NCBI GenBank assembly: GCA_026770575.1
Contig: MU657200.1
Coordinates: 154,379 to 177,068, forward strand
Direction: 5' to 3'
Source of the DNA: Pelagophyceae sp. CCMP2097
Lineage: Eukaryota > Sar > Pelagophyceae
DNA: 22,690 nucleotides
This document shows, one piece after another, positions 8,590 through 19,011 of the stretch; position 1 is the stretch's first letter, and each line of letters starts with the position of its first letter. The position numbers were made by a program, and so were the translations under genes. Under the pieces are notes generated by a model. That model was given only the letters and a program-made list of their open reading frames with translations, ran no database searches and was not told the DNA's origin.

Positions 8590-9798
8590 ATGGCGTCGGA
8601 GTGCGTGTCGGCGTTCGAGCGCGCCTGCGAACGCGAGACGCAGCGCCGCCTCGACGACGCAGAGGCGCAGGTGCGCCGCCCCCGAGGCGACGCCGGAAAC
8701 GCCGACGGCGCCGCCCGCGCGTCGCCAACCCGCCCCGCGGTCCCGTGCGACGCCGTCCTGCGTAGCTCTACGGCGAGCGCCCCATCGTCCCCACCGCGCA
8801 GCCGCTGTGGGGCCCCGGCGTCGGGCGCAGAGGCCGTCGACGCGGCGGCCGTCGACGCGGCGACAGCGACGCGGCGGCGGCGACGCGCGGCGTAGGCGGC
8901 CCTGGGACCCCCCCACCGGCGCCGGCGACTCCATCGCCGAGTGGCAGGTTCGTTCATCCTCGGTCCGTGGACCGCGCGGCGCGAAAATGCCCGGGCGACG
9001 CGGACTTTTGACTCTAGGCGCGCTTCGTCTGCCTCCGGTGCGGCCCCTCTTGAGAGACCGGGCCCTCAGAGAGCGTCCGAGCGCCGGGCGCGCGGGGGCG
9101 ACCCGCGCCCCGACGTGAGGCGTTGTATTCCAGAGTCGTCGGCACCGCCATCGTCGCCGGCGACGCACCCGGCGACGCACCCGGCGACGTGGCCGGCAAC
9201 GCGGCCGGCGCGGAGCACGACGGCCAGTCTGTCTCGTCGTCCGAGGCGGACGACTGGTGCGTCGCCGCGCGGCGCCCCGCGCCCGCGATGTTTGCCGCTC
9301 AGGGCCGGCCGCGGCGGCGCGGAACCCGCGCCCGAGGAAGCCGCGCCCGACGACGATGACGACGCCGACCTCTGGCCCGACGACGAGGCGCAGCCGTTTG
9401 ACGAAGGGCTGGGGCTGAGCGGGGACGCGGCGCTCCTTGCCGTCTCGGGCTTTGCGGTGCGGTCCCGACTCAGAGACGCCGAGGCGTGCCGACGTTTATT
9501 TTGCGCGCAGGCGCCGCGGACGGCGCGCGCCGAGGCGGCGGACCCGGAGGAAGAAGTCTTTTGTTCGGACGGCGAACTTATGGACTACCTCGCCTTTGGG
9601 TCCGCGTCGACCTGCCCAGAGCCACAGCCGGCGCTGCTCAACCGGGACTTTGAGTACCTCTTCCAGGAGACGACCGAGGGCCCCGGAGACGCGGACCGCG
9701 CCCCTCCGCCCGCAACGAAACAGCCGCTCGGCCCGGCCGGCGCGCGATTCCTTCTCTCGGGAGGCGGGTTCAGTGACGTCGGCATCGTCAAATTCTAA
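8590..9798 (+). CDS. Acidic soluble protein of unknown function, seven exons including a 20-nt microexon
   Basis: The model joins 8590-8670, 8766-8806, 8896-8947, 9018-9037, 9134-9256, 9303-9456 and 9511-9798, 252 aa. The start ATG sits in GGTCATGG. The N-terminus (SAFERACERETQRRLDDAEA) is a charged helix. Exons 2-3 give LYGERPIVPTAQPL and DPPTGAGDSIAEWQ. The 20-nt exon 9018-9037 gives ARFVCLR and restores frame to VVGTAIVAGDAPGD. The C-terminal half is strongly acidic (DDDDDADLWPDDEAQ, DPEEEVFCSDGELMDYLAF) and ends DVGIVKF. Four of the six donors are GTGCGC, GTGCGG (twice) or GTGCGT. The last intron (9457-9510, 54 nt, strong TTTATTTTGCGCGCAG acceptor) is a multiple of three without a stop, so retention would add 18 aa. 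The acidic, Trp/Phe-containing C-terminus could be an interaction or activation region; that is only a guess. Exon 3's acceptor is the weakest junction. Confidence 0.6.
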
Positions 9799-9944
9799 GT
9801 GCATTCGACGGTTTGTGCAGCGATGAGCCGGACAGACGAAGCGACAGGCGTCTCCAGAGATCCTTTATTTTGAACAACGGGGCGGCACAACAACAACGGC
9901 GGCGGTTCGACCGCCGTGGGCCCTTCGTCCGGGCCTTTCGGGCG
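9799..9944. terminator. Convergent 3' gap with a stable hairpin
   Basis: These 146 bp separate the stops of the acidic-protein gene (plus, 9798) and the ubiquitin-like gene (minus, 9945). The gap contains TCCTTTATTTTG near 9860 and a perfect 7-bp stem with a 3-nt loop at 9900-9916 (CGGCGGT-TCG-ACCGCCG). It may mark the 3' end of one or both transcripts. The hairpin is seen directly; a termination role is inference. Confidence 0.4.
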
Positions 9945-10596
9945 TCATTCGTCGTCGTCGTAGAGTTCGACGGACGCCGAGTACCCTCCGGAAAGGTCGA
10001 CGGTGTGCGTCGCGCGCCCTTGCTGCAGCAGCGCCGCGACGGTCCCGTGGAGCAGCGGCCGCGCGGCCGCGTGAAGAGACTTGGGCAGAAAGTCCAGCTC
10101 GCGGGAAACGGCGTCGTCGCGCAACCTACGACGGACGTATACGGCCGCCTCGCGCGAAACGAGCCTGACCTCGTCTTGAGCGCCACCCCGGCGACGTGTG
10201 TCGTGCGTGAATCGTCGTCCAGGTCGATGACACGATCGAAGCGCAGGCGGACCACCTACCGCAAAGGCGTACGCTCCCCGGGGCCGCGCGGTCACGCCGT
10301 ACCTCGTTTTGCGTCGCGCGCGGTGCTGTCTGCTGCCCCACGGCGTTGCCCGGTCGAAACGTCGTCGCCGGCGCGCGCCGCACGGTGAGCTGCGCCGTTC
10401 GAACGTTGACGCCGAGGTCGGCGAGGGACCGGCGCTCGCCCTCCAAGACGGTCGCGCCGTAAAGGAGCTGCCACTCGCCGGCGTCCAAAAGTTGGTATTC
10501 CCCCGACGAAGAAGCAATTTCGGCACGGAGTTCCTCCAACGTCCACCCGACCTCCGCGTCGACGAATTGCACCGAGCCCTCGTACGTGACCTGCAT
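9945..10596 (-). CDS. Small protein with an N-terminal ubiquitin-like domain, three exons
   Basis: The model joins 10596-10384, 10255-10170 and 10125-9945 (complement), 159 aa. It starts MQVTYEGSVQFVDAEVGWTL. The first 75 or so residues follow a ubiquitin-like fold: two N-terminal strands, the helix TLEELRAEIASSSG, then WQLLYGATVLEGERRSLADL, which matches the ubiquitin-like 'LIYxGxxLxDxxTLxDL' pattern. There is no C-terminal di-Gly, so it is not a conjugated modifier. The rest reads RVIDLDDDSRTTHVAGVA, then DFLPKSLHAAARPLLHGTVA, ending in an acidic ELYDDDE tail. Introns: 10256-10383 (128 nt, donor GTGCGG) and 10126-10169 (44 nt, donor GTCAGG). It could be an adaptor for the proteasome or Cdc48, as many UBL proteins are, but no second known domain confirms it. 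Its start lies 257 bp past the same-strand deacetylase stop. Confidence 0.65.
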
Positions 10597-10853
10597 GGCG
10601 CGGCGGCGGAGAGCCTCTGCGCGTCCGGCGGCGGCGGCAGCCACTCGTGTCCGAGGACTCTCTAAAGTTTCGGCGACTGATTCGCATACGCATAGGGCCC
10701 GTATCGCGCTCGTCAACTTGCACGACGCCGTACCCACGAAGACGATTAAAGGAGCCCGCACAGTGTTCGAACCCCGCTGCCCACACGGGCGGGCGGCCCG
10801 GAGGCGCCATTCCAGCGCGCCTCCGGTATACGCGGTCAAAGACGGCGTTCCTG
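10597..10853. other. Spacer between deacetylase stop and UBL gene start
   Basis: Both flanking genes are on the minus strand, so this region serves as 3' flank of the deacetylase and promoter of the ubiquitin-like gene. Near 10776 there is a TTCGAA in a GTGTTCGAACCCC context that resembles a tRNA T-loop, but no clover-leaf can be drawn. No coding sequence is supported, although the frame upstream of the Met at 10596 stays open to about 10839. Confidence 0.45.
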
Positions 10854-12119
10854 TTATCGTGTTTCTGGCTCCAAGGCCTGCGGTGTTTCTGGCTCCAAGG
10901 CCCTCCGGCTTTCGCGATGCTTCTGCAGCGCGTCGACGGCCTGCAGGTAGACGTCGGCGTGGGCTCCCACGATGCCGCGGAAGGCGTCGGAGTCCTCATC
11001 CAGATCTTTAGGGTAGCCGCCGCCCATGGTCACGACGATAGACGCGTTGCATCGGAGAAACGTCTGGAACACCAACGCGTTCCTCTTCCGCAGCCCTTCG
11101 CGCGTCACTTGGAGTTTGCCGAGGCGGTCGTGTTCCGAGACGTCGACACCCGCTTGGAAAAAGACCACGTCTGGTTTCCAAGCGGTGAGCATCGGAAGAT
11201 AAGACTTCAAAAGCCGCAAGTACTCTTCGTCGCCGGCGCCCGCTGGCACTTCGACGTCGCAGTCGCTCAACTCCTTTTCGGAGAAGAAGTTTGCGGCACA
11301 GTGCATGGAGAACGTGTAAATTGAAGCGTCGTTTTGGAACAACTTTGCGTTGCCGTTGCCCTGATGCACGTCCAGATCCAGCACGAGGATCTTCCGCACG
11401 ACGTCGCCGTAGTCTCTTTTCAAGACGTTTGCGGCGACTGCGATATCAGAGAAGACGCAGAAGCCTTCGCCTCTATCGAAGAAAGCGTGGTGCGTGCCGC
11501 CCGCGACGTGGCCAGACACAACGCAGTCGTCCTTTGCGTTGCGGAGCGCTTCGCCGATTTGCACCGCCGCCGCGATTGTGCCGCCGGTGGAGCTGAGGGC
11601 TCGAGCGACGCCAGCGGGCGACCAGGGGAAGCCAATCCGCCGGTTCTCCATCCTAAAGCGGATATGACCCCGGGGTCGTCCTCGAACGACGTCTTTCCCC
11701 GGCGTCGCCTCTGTGCAGACGCCTCGTTTGCCTTTGAGCCTCGCGCGGCCTCTTCACGGCGAGAGCGCCCCGGCGAGGAACCTCGAGACGTAGTCGGGGC
11801 AGTGCGTCGTCAGGAGGTCGCGCTCCGACGCCAAAGGCGAGACTTTCAGGAGAGTTGCGTCTCCGAACTGCTCCGCGAGATCGAGACGAACGAGGCGGTA
11901 CTTTTGCATGGGGAAACGATGGCCCGGCGGCATGGGGAACTCGTAGACGTCGTTGTAGAAGAACGTCGGGGACGCTTTTGCCGCTGTTTGCAGCGCCGGA
12001 GACGTGGCCGCTCGTTTCAACGTCGGAGACGAGGTGCGACGCGCACCGAGACGCTGCAGCGCCTGCGCCCGTGGGCGGAGGCACATGGGCAACACGAGCC
12101 ACTTCAGGCCACGCGCCAT
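10854..12119 (-). CDS. Class IV (HDAC11-like) histone deacetylase family protein with targeting-like N-terminus
   Basis: The model joins 12119-11758 and 11652-10854 (complement), 386 aa, with one 105-nt phase-2 intron (GTGAAG ... TTTAG). This is a zinc-dependent deacetylase of the arginase/HDAC fold. Family blocks occur in order: FFYNDVYEFPMPPGHRFPMQ (about 53-72), MENRRIGFPWSP (122-133), GGTHHAFFDRGEGFCVFSDI (172-191) with the catalytic His pair 175-176, LDLDVHQGNG with metal ligands Asp215 and His217, FQAGVD with ligand Asp291, and GGGY with Tyr334. All catalytic residues are present. The 'RRIGFPWS' block places it in class IV/HDAC11-like proteins. Residues 1-50 precede the domain, carry Arg, Ala, Ser and Thr, and lack acidic residues, like a mitochondrial or plastid transit peptide, so an organellar location is possible (inference). 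The C-terminus has an 8-aa tandem repeat. It is divergent from the AGC kinase gene. Confidence 0.93.
10860..10901 (-). repeat. 24-nt-period tandem repeat at the deacetylase C-terminus
   Basis: An 18-nt core (TGTTTCTGGCTCCAAGGC on the plus strand) occurs at 10860-10877 and 10884-10901. Read on the minus strand inside the deacetylase gene, it encodes a duplicated ALEPET motif ending the protein (ALEPETPQALEPETR). It probably arose by slippage, with no known function. Confidence 0.85.
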
Positions 12120-12494
12120 CGCCCGCGCGCGGCCGGAAACGGGCCCAAAACGCTGGAACCGAAGCGCGGTGCCGGAACCGGCGCCGGGACCGTCGCGCGG
12201 TGCCCTTTTGAAAACGCGATCTGGGACTTGGTGCAGAGTCTTCTTCTTCTATTATGCACTCCACTGAGCTTCGAGTCCTCTGAGGCGACCCTCCGATCCC
12301 TCTCTTTGACTCTTAGACTTTGTCGGGAGCCGCCAGCCAGTCAGACTTTTCGCCGAAACCGCAAAGAGTTCAGTCCTGGTCAGCCTGGTGGTCTCGCTCC
12401 GGGTTCAGAGTCCAGGCCTACCCCAGGGCCCACCTCCGCGCACCGCCGCAGTCGCGGTCCCGCTCACGCCCCCGCGGGCCCGCGCACGCCGGCG
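12120..12494. promoter_or_regulatory. Divergent promoter between deacetylase and AGC kinase
   Basis: These 375 bp contain the 5' flanks of both genes. On the plus strand 12235-12330 is relatively AT- and pyrimidine-rich (CTTCTTCTATTATGC, CCCTCTCTTTGACTCTTAGAC) and may include the transcription start of the kinase gene. Three GTTCAG/GGTCAG-type hexamers lie between 12370 and 12411. A Met-starting open frame on the minus strand begins at 12264, but I see no reason to extend the deacetylase to it. Confidence 0.45.
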
Positions 12495-14244
<1,750 letters not shown>

Positions 14245-14507
14245 CCCATGATCTGGGGCCCCGTCATCCTGACGATCACGGCGGGGCTCGACGCAGCCCG
14301 GCGCCGCCGACGAAGCGGCCCGCGGGACGGCCGCCAACCCCCTCCCTTTTGCCACTTTGGATCGTTGCTCGACGACGCCATCGACGTAACAGACGACGAT
14401 CCGCCCGCGCACGCTGTATGGTGAACCTTTTGAGGCCTTTGTTTCCAGGGCCCCTCCCGAGACCCTGGGCGTCGGTCCCTCCCGAGTCAAGAGTCGTAAG
14501 AATCGCG
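14245..14507. other. Intergenic gap between convergent kinase and membrane-protein genes
   Basis: This 263-bp gap separates the kinase stop (14244) from the stop of the polytopic membrane protein (14508-14510, minus). It holds two CCTCCCGAG copies (near 14453 and 14480) and a CCCCTCCCTTTTGCC stretch near 14340. It must contain both 3' UTRs. A short minus-strand frame here ends within the kinase stop region, but I do not believe it codes. Confidence 0.45.
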
Positions 14508-17500
14508 TTAGTCGACGTATTTCGGCGGCGCGAGATACCTCGCCATGAGCCTGAGTGCGACGGTTTGATCCGATTCTCTGTCGGCACCGACTCACCGCAG
14601 CATCGATGCGCCAAAGCCGAGGACGCCGAGCAACTTGGCGGCAAGCTCGTCGGCGAAGAGCACCGGCGCCAGCGTCAGCGGCAGCGCGTAGAGCAGCTAC
14701 GTACGTACGTCGCGGCGCGGGATTGAACCGAGTCAATCCATACGTCGCCTCTCCGAGATGCGTCGTGGGATCCTCAAAGAGGCGACGCACGGGCAGCGCC
14801 GCGCTGGCGTCGTCAGATGCGAGGGAACTCCGCGCGCTGACGAGCCACGCCTATTGCGGCGCATCTCCGAGCACGCATTGTACCACTCGCATCCAAGTGC
14901 AAGGAGAGACGCATGCAAGGCCCACGTACGGGCAGGCAGCACAGCGTGGCGAGGACGTCGCGCCCGCCGCGCGGCGCAAACGCGGCGACGCGCAGCGCGA
15001 GCCAACTGATGCAAGTCGCGAGTCAAGGACACGCCCAAAGAGGGTCCTCGTCGTTGGAAGAGGCGGCACGGAAAGACGGCTCACGCAAAGGCGGCGGCGA
15101 ACGCGGGCAGCAGCTTCGTCTGCGAGGAAACGGGCGACGTGAGCGGCGACGTCGGCGTGAGCGGTGACTCTCCGTACCTATTTTGCGTGGGTCGTTCCCC
15201 AGGTCCGACTGAATCGTGTCCGTCGGAATCTGAACGGTCTCCGCAGCACGGCCACTCTGTTTCGTCGACGGGGGCGTCTGAGTCCTCGTTCTTCTTCGCC
15301 TTTGAGTCTCCTGCGGAGGAGGGCGTGCCATCGAAACTCACGCGGCGTCGAGCAAGAGCAGCAGCGGCGCGGCCAGGGCGCCGGAAACGGCGGCGGCGTC
15401 CGACGCCGCGAGGAAGCACGCCGCCGAAAGGTACGATCCGACGGCAGTCGCTTGCGCCTGCGCGCGGACCGGCCGTCGGGAAAGGAGCGGATACCCGTCG
15501 GGAAAGGAGCGGATACAAACGAGTCCTCACGGGCCAGGCGTCCATGGCGCGCGGATCGACAAGCAGCGCGTTCTCGCCTTTTCGTGCGATGCGACGGCGG
15601 ATCGACACGTTTGACGCGACGGACAGCACCTGCGCCTTCGATGAAGACCCTTCCTTGCGAAAAGACGCAGACGCGTCGGAGAGATAGCATGGCGACTCAC
15701 GCAAAAGGGCAGCGCGAGGTGCCTGCACGCCTGGGCGTCGCGGCGCGCGGCCATTTCGGCGACGGCGGCCGCGGCCGCGGCCGCGTAGAGGGCCGTCGAG
15801 CGCTCCGGCCGCTCCTCGCACACCGCCGCAGCGACCAGCGCCGCCGCCTGGGGATGGTCCGTCATGTACGCGAAACTGCAAGCCCGCAGGTCGCGGCGCC
15901 TCGCACGGACATGCTTTCAAAGGTCCCCGCTCGAAGCATGGTCTCACGAACGGGGCCGCGGTGAGGCGCGCGTCGCAGGCGGCGATGAAGGCGAGGAGCG
16001 CCGGCTCGAGCTTGGCCGCCTCGCGAGGACCGCGCGCGTCGTGGCTACGTTTTGGGTTCACAGGAATGCCGCATCACAAACGAAGACCATGGAGACCCAG
16101 TCCGCATCACGAACTGTCGACCTCTCGAATGCGAAACTTGTTAGACGCGCCGAAAAGCCCCGCAGCACAAAATGTGGACGCGGTGGTGCGTACAAGCCCC
16201 GGTACGCCGCGTGCGCGGCGGCGGCTGCGGCGCAGAGCGCGGCGACGGGCGCGTGCGGCGCGTCGAAGACGAAGCGCCGGAGCGCGGCGGAGCACGCCTG
16301 GCGTCGTCCATTGGGAGGACTGCCGACACTGTCGACGGACGCATGATCGAAACCCTCGTGTGACCTCTCGAGAGCATTCTTCCGACAGGGACGCCGCGGG
16401 GTGCGCCGAGGCAGGCGGCCTCGTAGCCCAGTCGCTCCGTCGGCGACGCTTGGCCGAGCGCCGTCGCGGCGGCGAAGGACCACACCGCGAGCGCGACGAG
16501 GCGAAAGGCCTCTGTCTCGTCTGCTGTCAAACGGAGCAGTGCAGGCCCCGCGCAGACGCCGACGAAAAACGCCGGAACGACGATGAGCGTCGTCCGCCGG
16601 GCATGGCCGGCGGTCGGGCTCACCGCGGCGTTTGACACGAGCAGCGACCGCCGCGCGCCGCCGCCGGCCATCCACGGCCCGACCAGCGCCGCCAGCGACA
16701 GCCCCGCGACGACGCCATTCCTGGCCGAGCCACCGAGGCTTGCGCCGACCGAACCTAAAGGCCCGCTTTTTCGCACGGCGTTTATCACCGGTGCTTCCAA
16801 AAGGCCGCACCGAGCACGATGCAGGGCACGGCCGCGCGCGTGATTTTCGAGTCGGCGTGCAGTGCTATTACGACCGCGGCGAGCCAGGGCAGCGCCGCGC
16901 GGAGCAACGCCGGCGAGTCGTTTAAGGTGACGTCGAGCGAGACGTGCCACGCCACCTAGGCGCGGATGTGGAGGGTGTATCGTCGAGCCATCCGATGGAC
17001 CAGCAAAACGTCCACCTTCGTCCCCGCATAAAGCTGCCCGACCGGCGGCCGTTTCTGAAAGAAGAAGCTCGCCAAGAGGGACGCGGCAAAGGGGAACTCC
17101 GATGGCGTGCGCGACGGCGGCCCTCGGGTCTGCGAGGCTGAGCGGCAGCGGCGCGGCGGCGAGGAGGAGCGCGAGGGCGTCTTCGACAGTGTGCGACGGC
17201 GCAAAACTCCCACGATGCCTAGAGCAGTTGCTCATCGACGACATCAACGCCCTATGCACACGTGTGCACGTCAGTCGACTCCCGAGTCGTGCATTTCCAC
17301 CGACGATGCAACGCACCTGAGCATCGCTCCCGTGGCCGTCGCAAAGGCAGAAGCCGCCGCCCCGCAGAGCGGCGCGACGAGCAACGCGCGGCCGTCGCGG
17401 TCCTTGCCGTCGGTGCGCCCCGCTCGCAGCGACGCGGCGGCGGCGGCGGCGGCGGCGGCCGTGACGACGGCGGGGACGCCGACGCAGCCGGCGACGACGC

Positions 17501-18840
17501 AGAGGCCGCTCACAACTGTGGCGAGGCGTGAGGACCTCTGGCGGCCGATATCGACACCCATAATGTCGTCGAGGTCGTCGCCGGCTGCGCCGCGGGTGAA
17601 GAAGGCGTGCAGTCCACCGCCGAAGCACGCGGCCGCCAGACGCGCGATTAGAGGCGTCTGCCTCCATAGAGTCAGCGAGTCGCAGAGGCGCCACTCCAAA
17701 GCCGCCGCGCAGACCGCCACGACCAAGAACCGGTAGCGGTTCAGGGCCGCGAGTCGGTGCGACGGCGCGTCCTGGTCGTCGCTATATTCGTCCCTTCGCC
17801 ACCAGAGCAGCGCCTCGGGCGACGCCTCTGCGGGCGTGCGCAGGAGCAACGATGGCGCAAGAGCGGCGCATGCGAGGACTAATGCCTCTGCCAAGCCGTC
17901 GAGTGGGCGGAACGGGCCGCGGTGCGCCAAGAGAGCGCATATCGACGGCAGCGACGAAGCAGCCTAGACGAAATCTCGGCCAGGCGCGTCTCTCGCAGCT
18001 TCAAAGCCTGTCCTCTTTGGCACGAGGCGGCGTACTCACGAGCGCGAGGAGCCTGGCGCATTCTGGGGGCACGGCGCCCGTCTCGGCGGATCTGTCGAAG
18101 TCGTCCGTCTTCTTGTTGGCTCCCACAGCGTCCGTCGACGCCCTCAAGTTCTTCGACGCAAACGCCGCGTAGCCGTAGCCCAGCCCAAACGCCAGCAGCC
18201 TAGGGAAGTGCCCCGCACCGCGCGCGCCCGCGTGGGCCAGCAGCACGGGGCAGACTGCGCCGACGATTGAAAGGAGCGTCCGCTCCAGATAGCGCGCGTC
18301 CGCGTCCGCCAGGCGCGTCTGCAGCGCCGCCTAGCGCAGGACCGTCGAAAGAGGGTTCCATCGAAAGAGCCGACTGTTTGGAGACGCACCCATGCGGCGA
18401 TCAACGCCCATATGACGGCCTCGCATCCAAACTCGCAGGCGCACAGCACGAAGCCGGATCCGCAGTCCTGCGCCTTGCGGAACAGCGACCAGACGACGGC
18501 GGTGCCTGCGCAGACGAACACCGCGGAGACCTATGGCGGTTGTCAGCTATGGTGGTCCTCAGCAAGCAGCGTCGGAGCCCCGTCTTCGCTGCGACGTTTC
18601 AGGCTCCTCAATCATTCCGAAACGCACCGCGCCCTCGTGGAATTCGACGACGTCAAAGGCTGCGAAGAGAAGCGCGCCGGCGCCGAGGATGCCCGCGGCA
18701 AACGGCGACGCAACGCACTGCAGCAACACGCACGGCGCCAACAACAAACCAACGGACAAGTTGTAAGCAAAGGGCATCTCCGATTGCCAACCGCGGGGCG
18801 ACGAAAGCAACCCGCGCGGCGAGAACCGCAGGCGCTCCAT
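14508..18840 (-). CDS. Large polytopic membrane protein, 18 exons, unknown family
   Basis: The model joins 18840-18628, 18530-18390, 18330-18040, 17963-17317, 17218-17098, 17054-17016, 16955-16811, 16754-16393, 16297-16194, 16044-15948, 15913-15701, 15629-15531, 15457-15342, 15177-15085, 15005-14930, 14850-14791, 14696-14596 and 14550-14508 (complement): 2961 nt, 986 aa, all GT-AG and frame-consistent. The protein is Ala/Leu-rich with well over ten likely TM helices, e.g. NLSVGLLLAPCVLLQCVASP, RFLVVAVCAAALEW, SGLCVVAGCVGVPAVV, ALPWLAAVVIALHAD, TTLIVVPAFFVGVCAGPALL, PLTLAPVLFADELAAKLLGV. Hydrophilic loops are short; one acidic loop is DEYSDDQDAPSH. It ends MARYLAPPKYVD. I know no family that fits; it could be a transporter, a scramblase-like protein or a glycosylation enzyme. 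Weaker points: the 34-nt intron (15914-15947), the donor of intron 5 (17097, alternative about 18 nt upstream) and the 13/14 junction, where an in-frame TGA overlaps the GTGAGT donor. Confidence 0.72.
15473..15516. repeat. Perfect 22-nt tandem duplication inside an intron
   Basis: Two identical 22-nt copies (15473-15494 and 15495-15516, starting CCGTCGGGAAAGGAGC on the plus strand) lie in intron 12 of the polytopic membrane protein gene (15458-15530). The duplication accounts for 22 of the intron's 73 nt, so the pre-duplication intron would be 51 nt, typical for this window. It resembles the kinase acceptor duplication in size and perfection. Confidence 0.9.
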
Positions 18841-19011
18841 CGCCGCCGCCGCGCGCGACCTCGTACTCGCTAAAAGGTGGTCAGTTCAACGAGGTGCTTC
18901 GGCGATATGCCAGGGGGGCTTGTTTTGGGGTGGTCAGGACTCTGACAGGAGCCGCCGAGCCACAGAACATAGTGGAGCCTCCGGCCGCCTCCGTCGCCGG
19001 TCTAGGCCGTC
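18841..19011. promoter_or_regulatory. Short divergent promoter
   Basis: These 171 bp separate the membrane-protein start (minus, 18840) from the start of the DUF3445-like gene (plus, 19012). It contains a relatively T/G-rich stretch (18905-18945, GGGGGGCTTGTTTTGGGG) and no clear TATA or CCAAT box. It is assigned as a bidirectional promoter by layout only. Confidence 0.45.

Noticed and set aside
10770..10800. tRNA-like T-loop (GTTCGAACCCC context)
   Set aside because: The flanking bases do not form a T-stem, and no acceptor, D or anticodon arm can be drawn on either strand within 80 nt.
15083..15337. Acidic minus-strand segment (KKNEDSDAPVDETEW...) as an exon of the membrane-protein gene
   Set aside because: It looks coding by composition but no acceptor links it in phase to exon 15457-15342, whereas the 164-nt intron 15341-15178 fits. 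I keep it as intronic, with some doubt.
15338..15340. In-frame TGA as the end of the membrane-protein gene
   Set aside because: The TGA overlaps a consensus GTGAGT donor, and five further phase-matched exons downstream encode more TM sequence and a clean C-terminus, so the gene continues.
16141..17694. 517-aa minus-strand frame taken as one exon
   Set aside because: Only parts are coding (exons e, h). Other stretches are Arg-rich noise, and neighbouring exons in other frames join to it by clean GT-AG sites.
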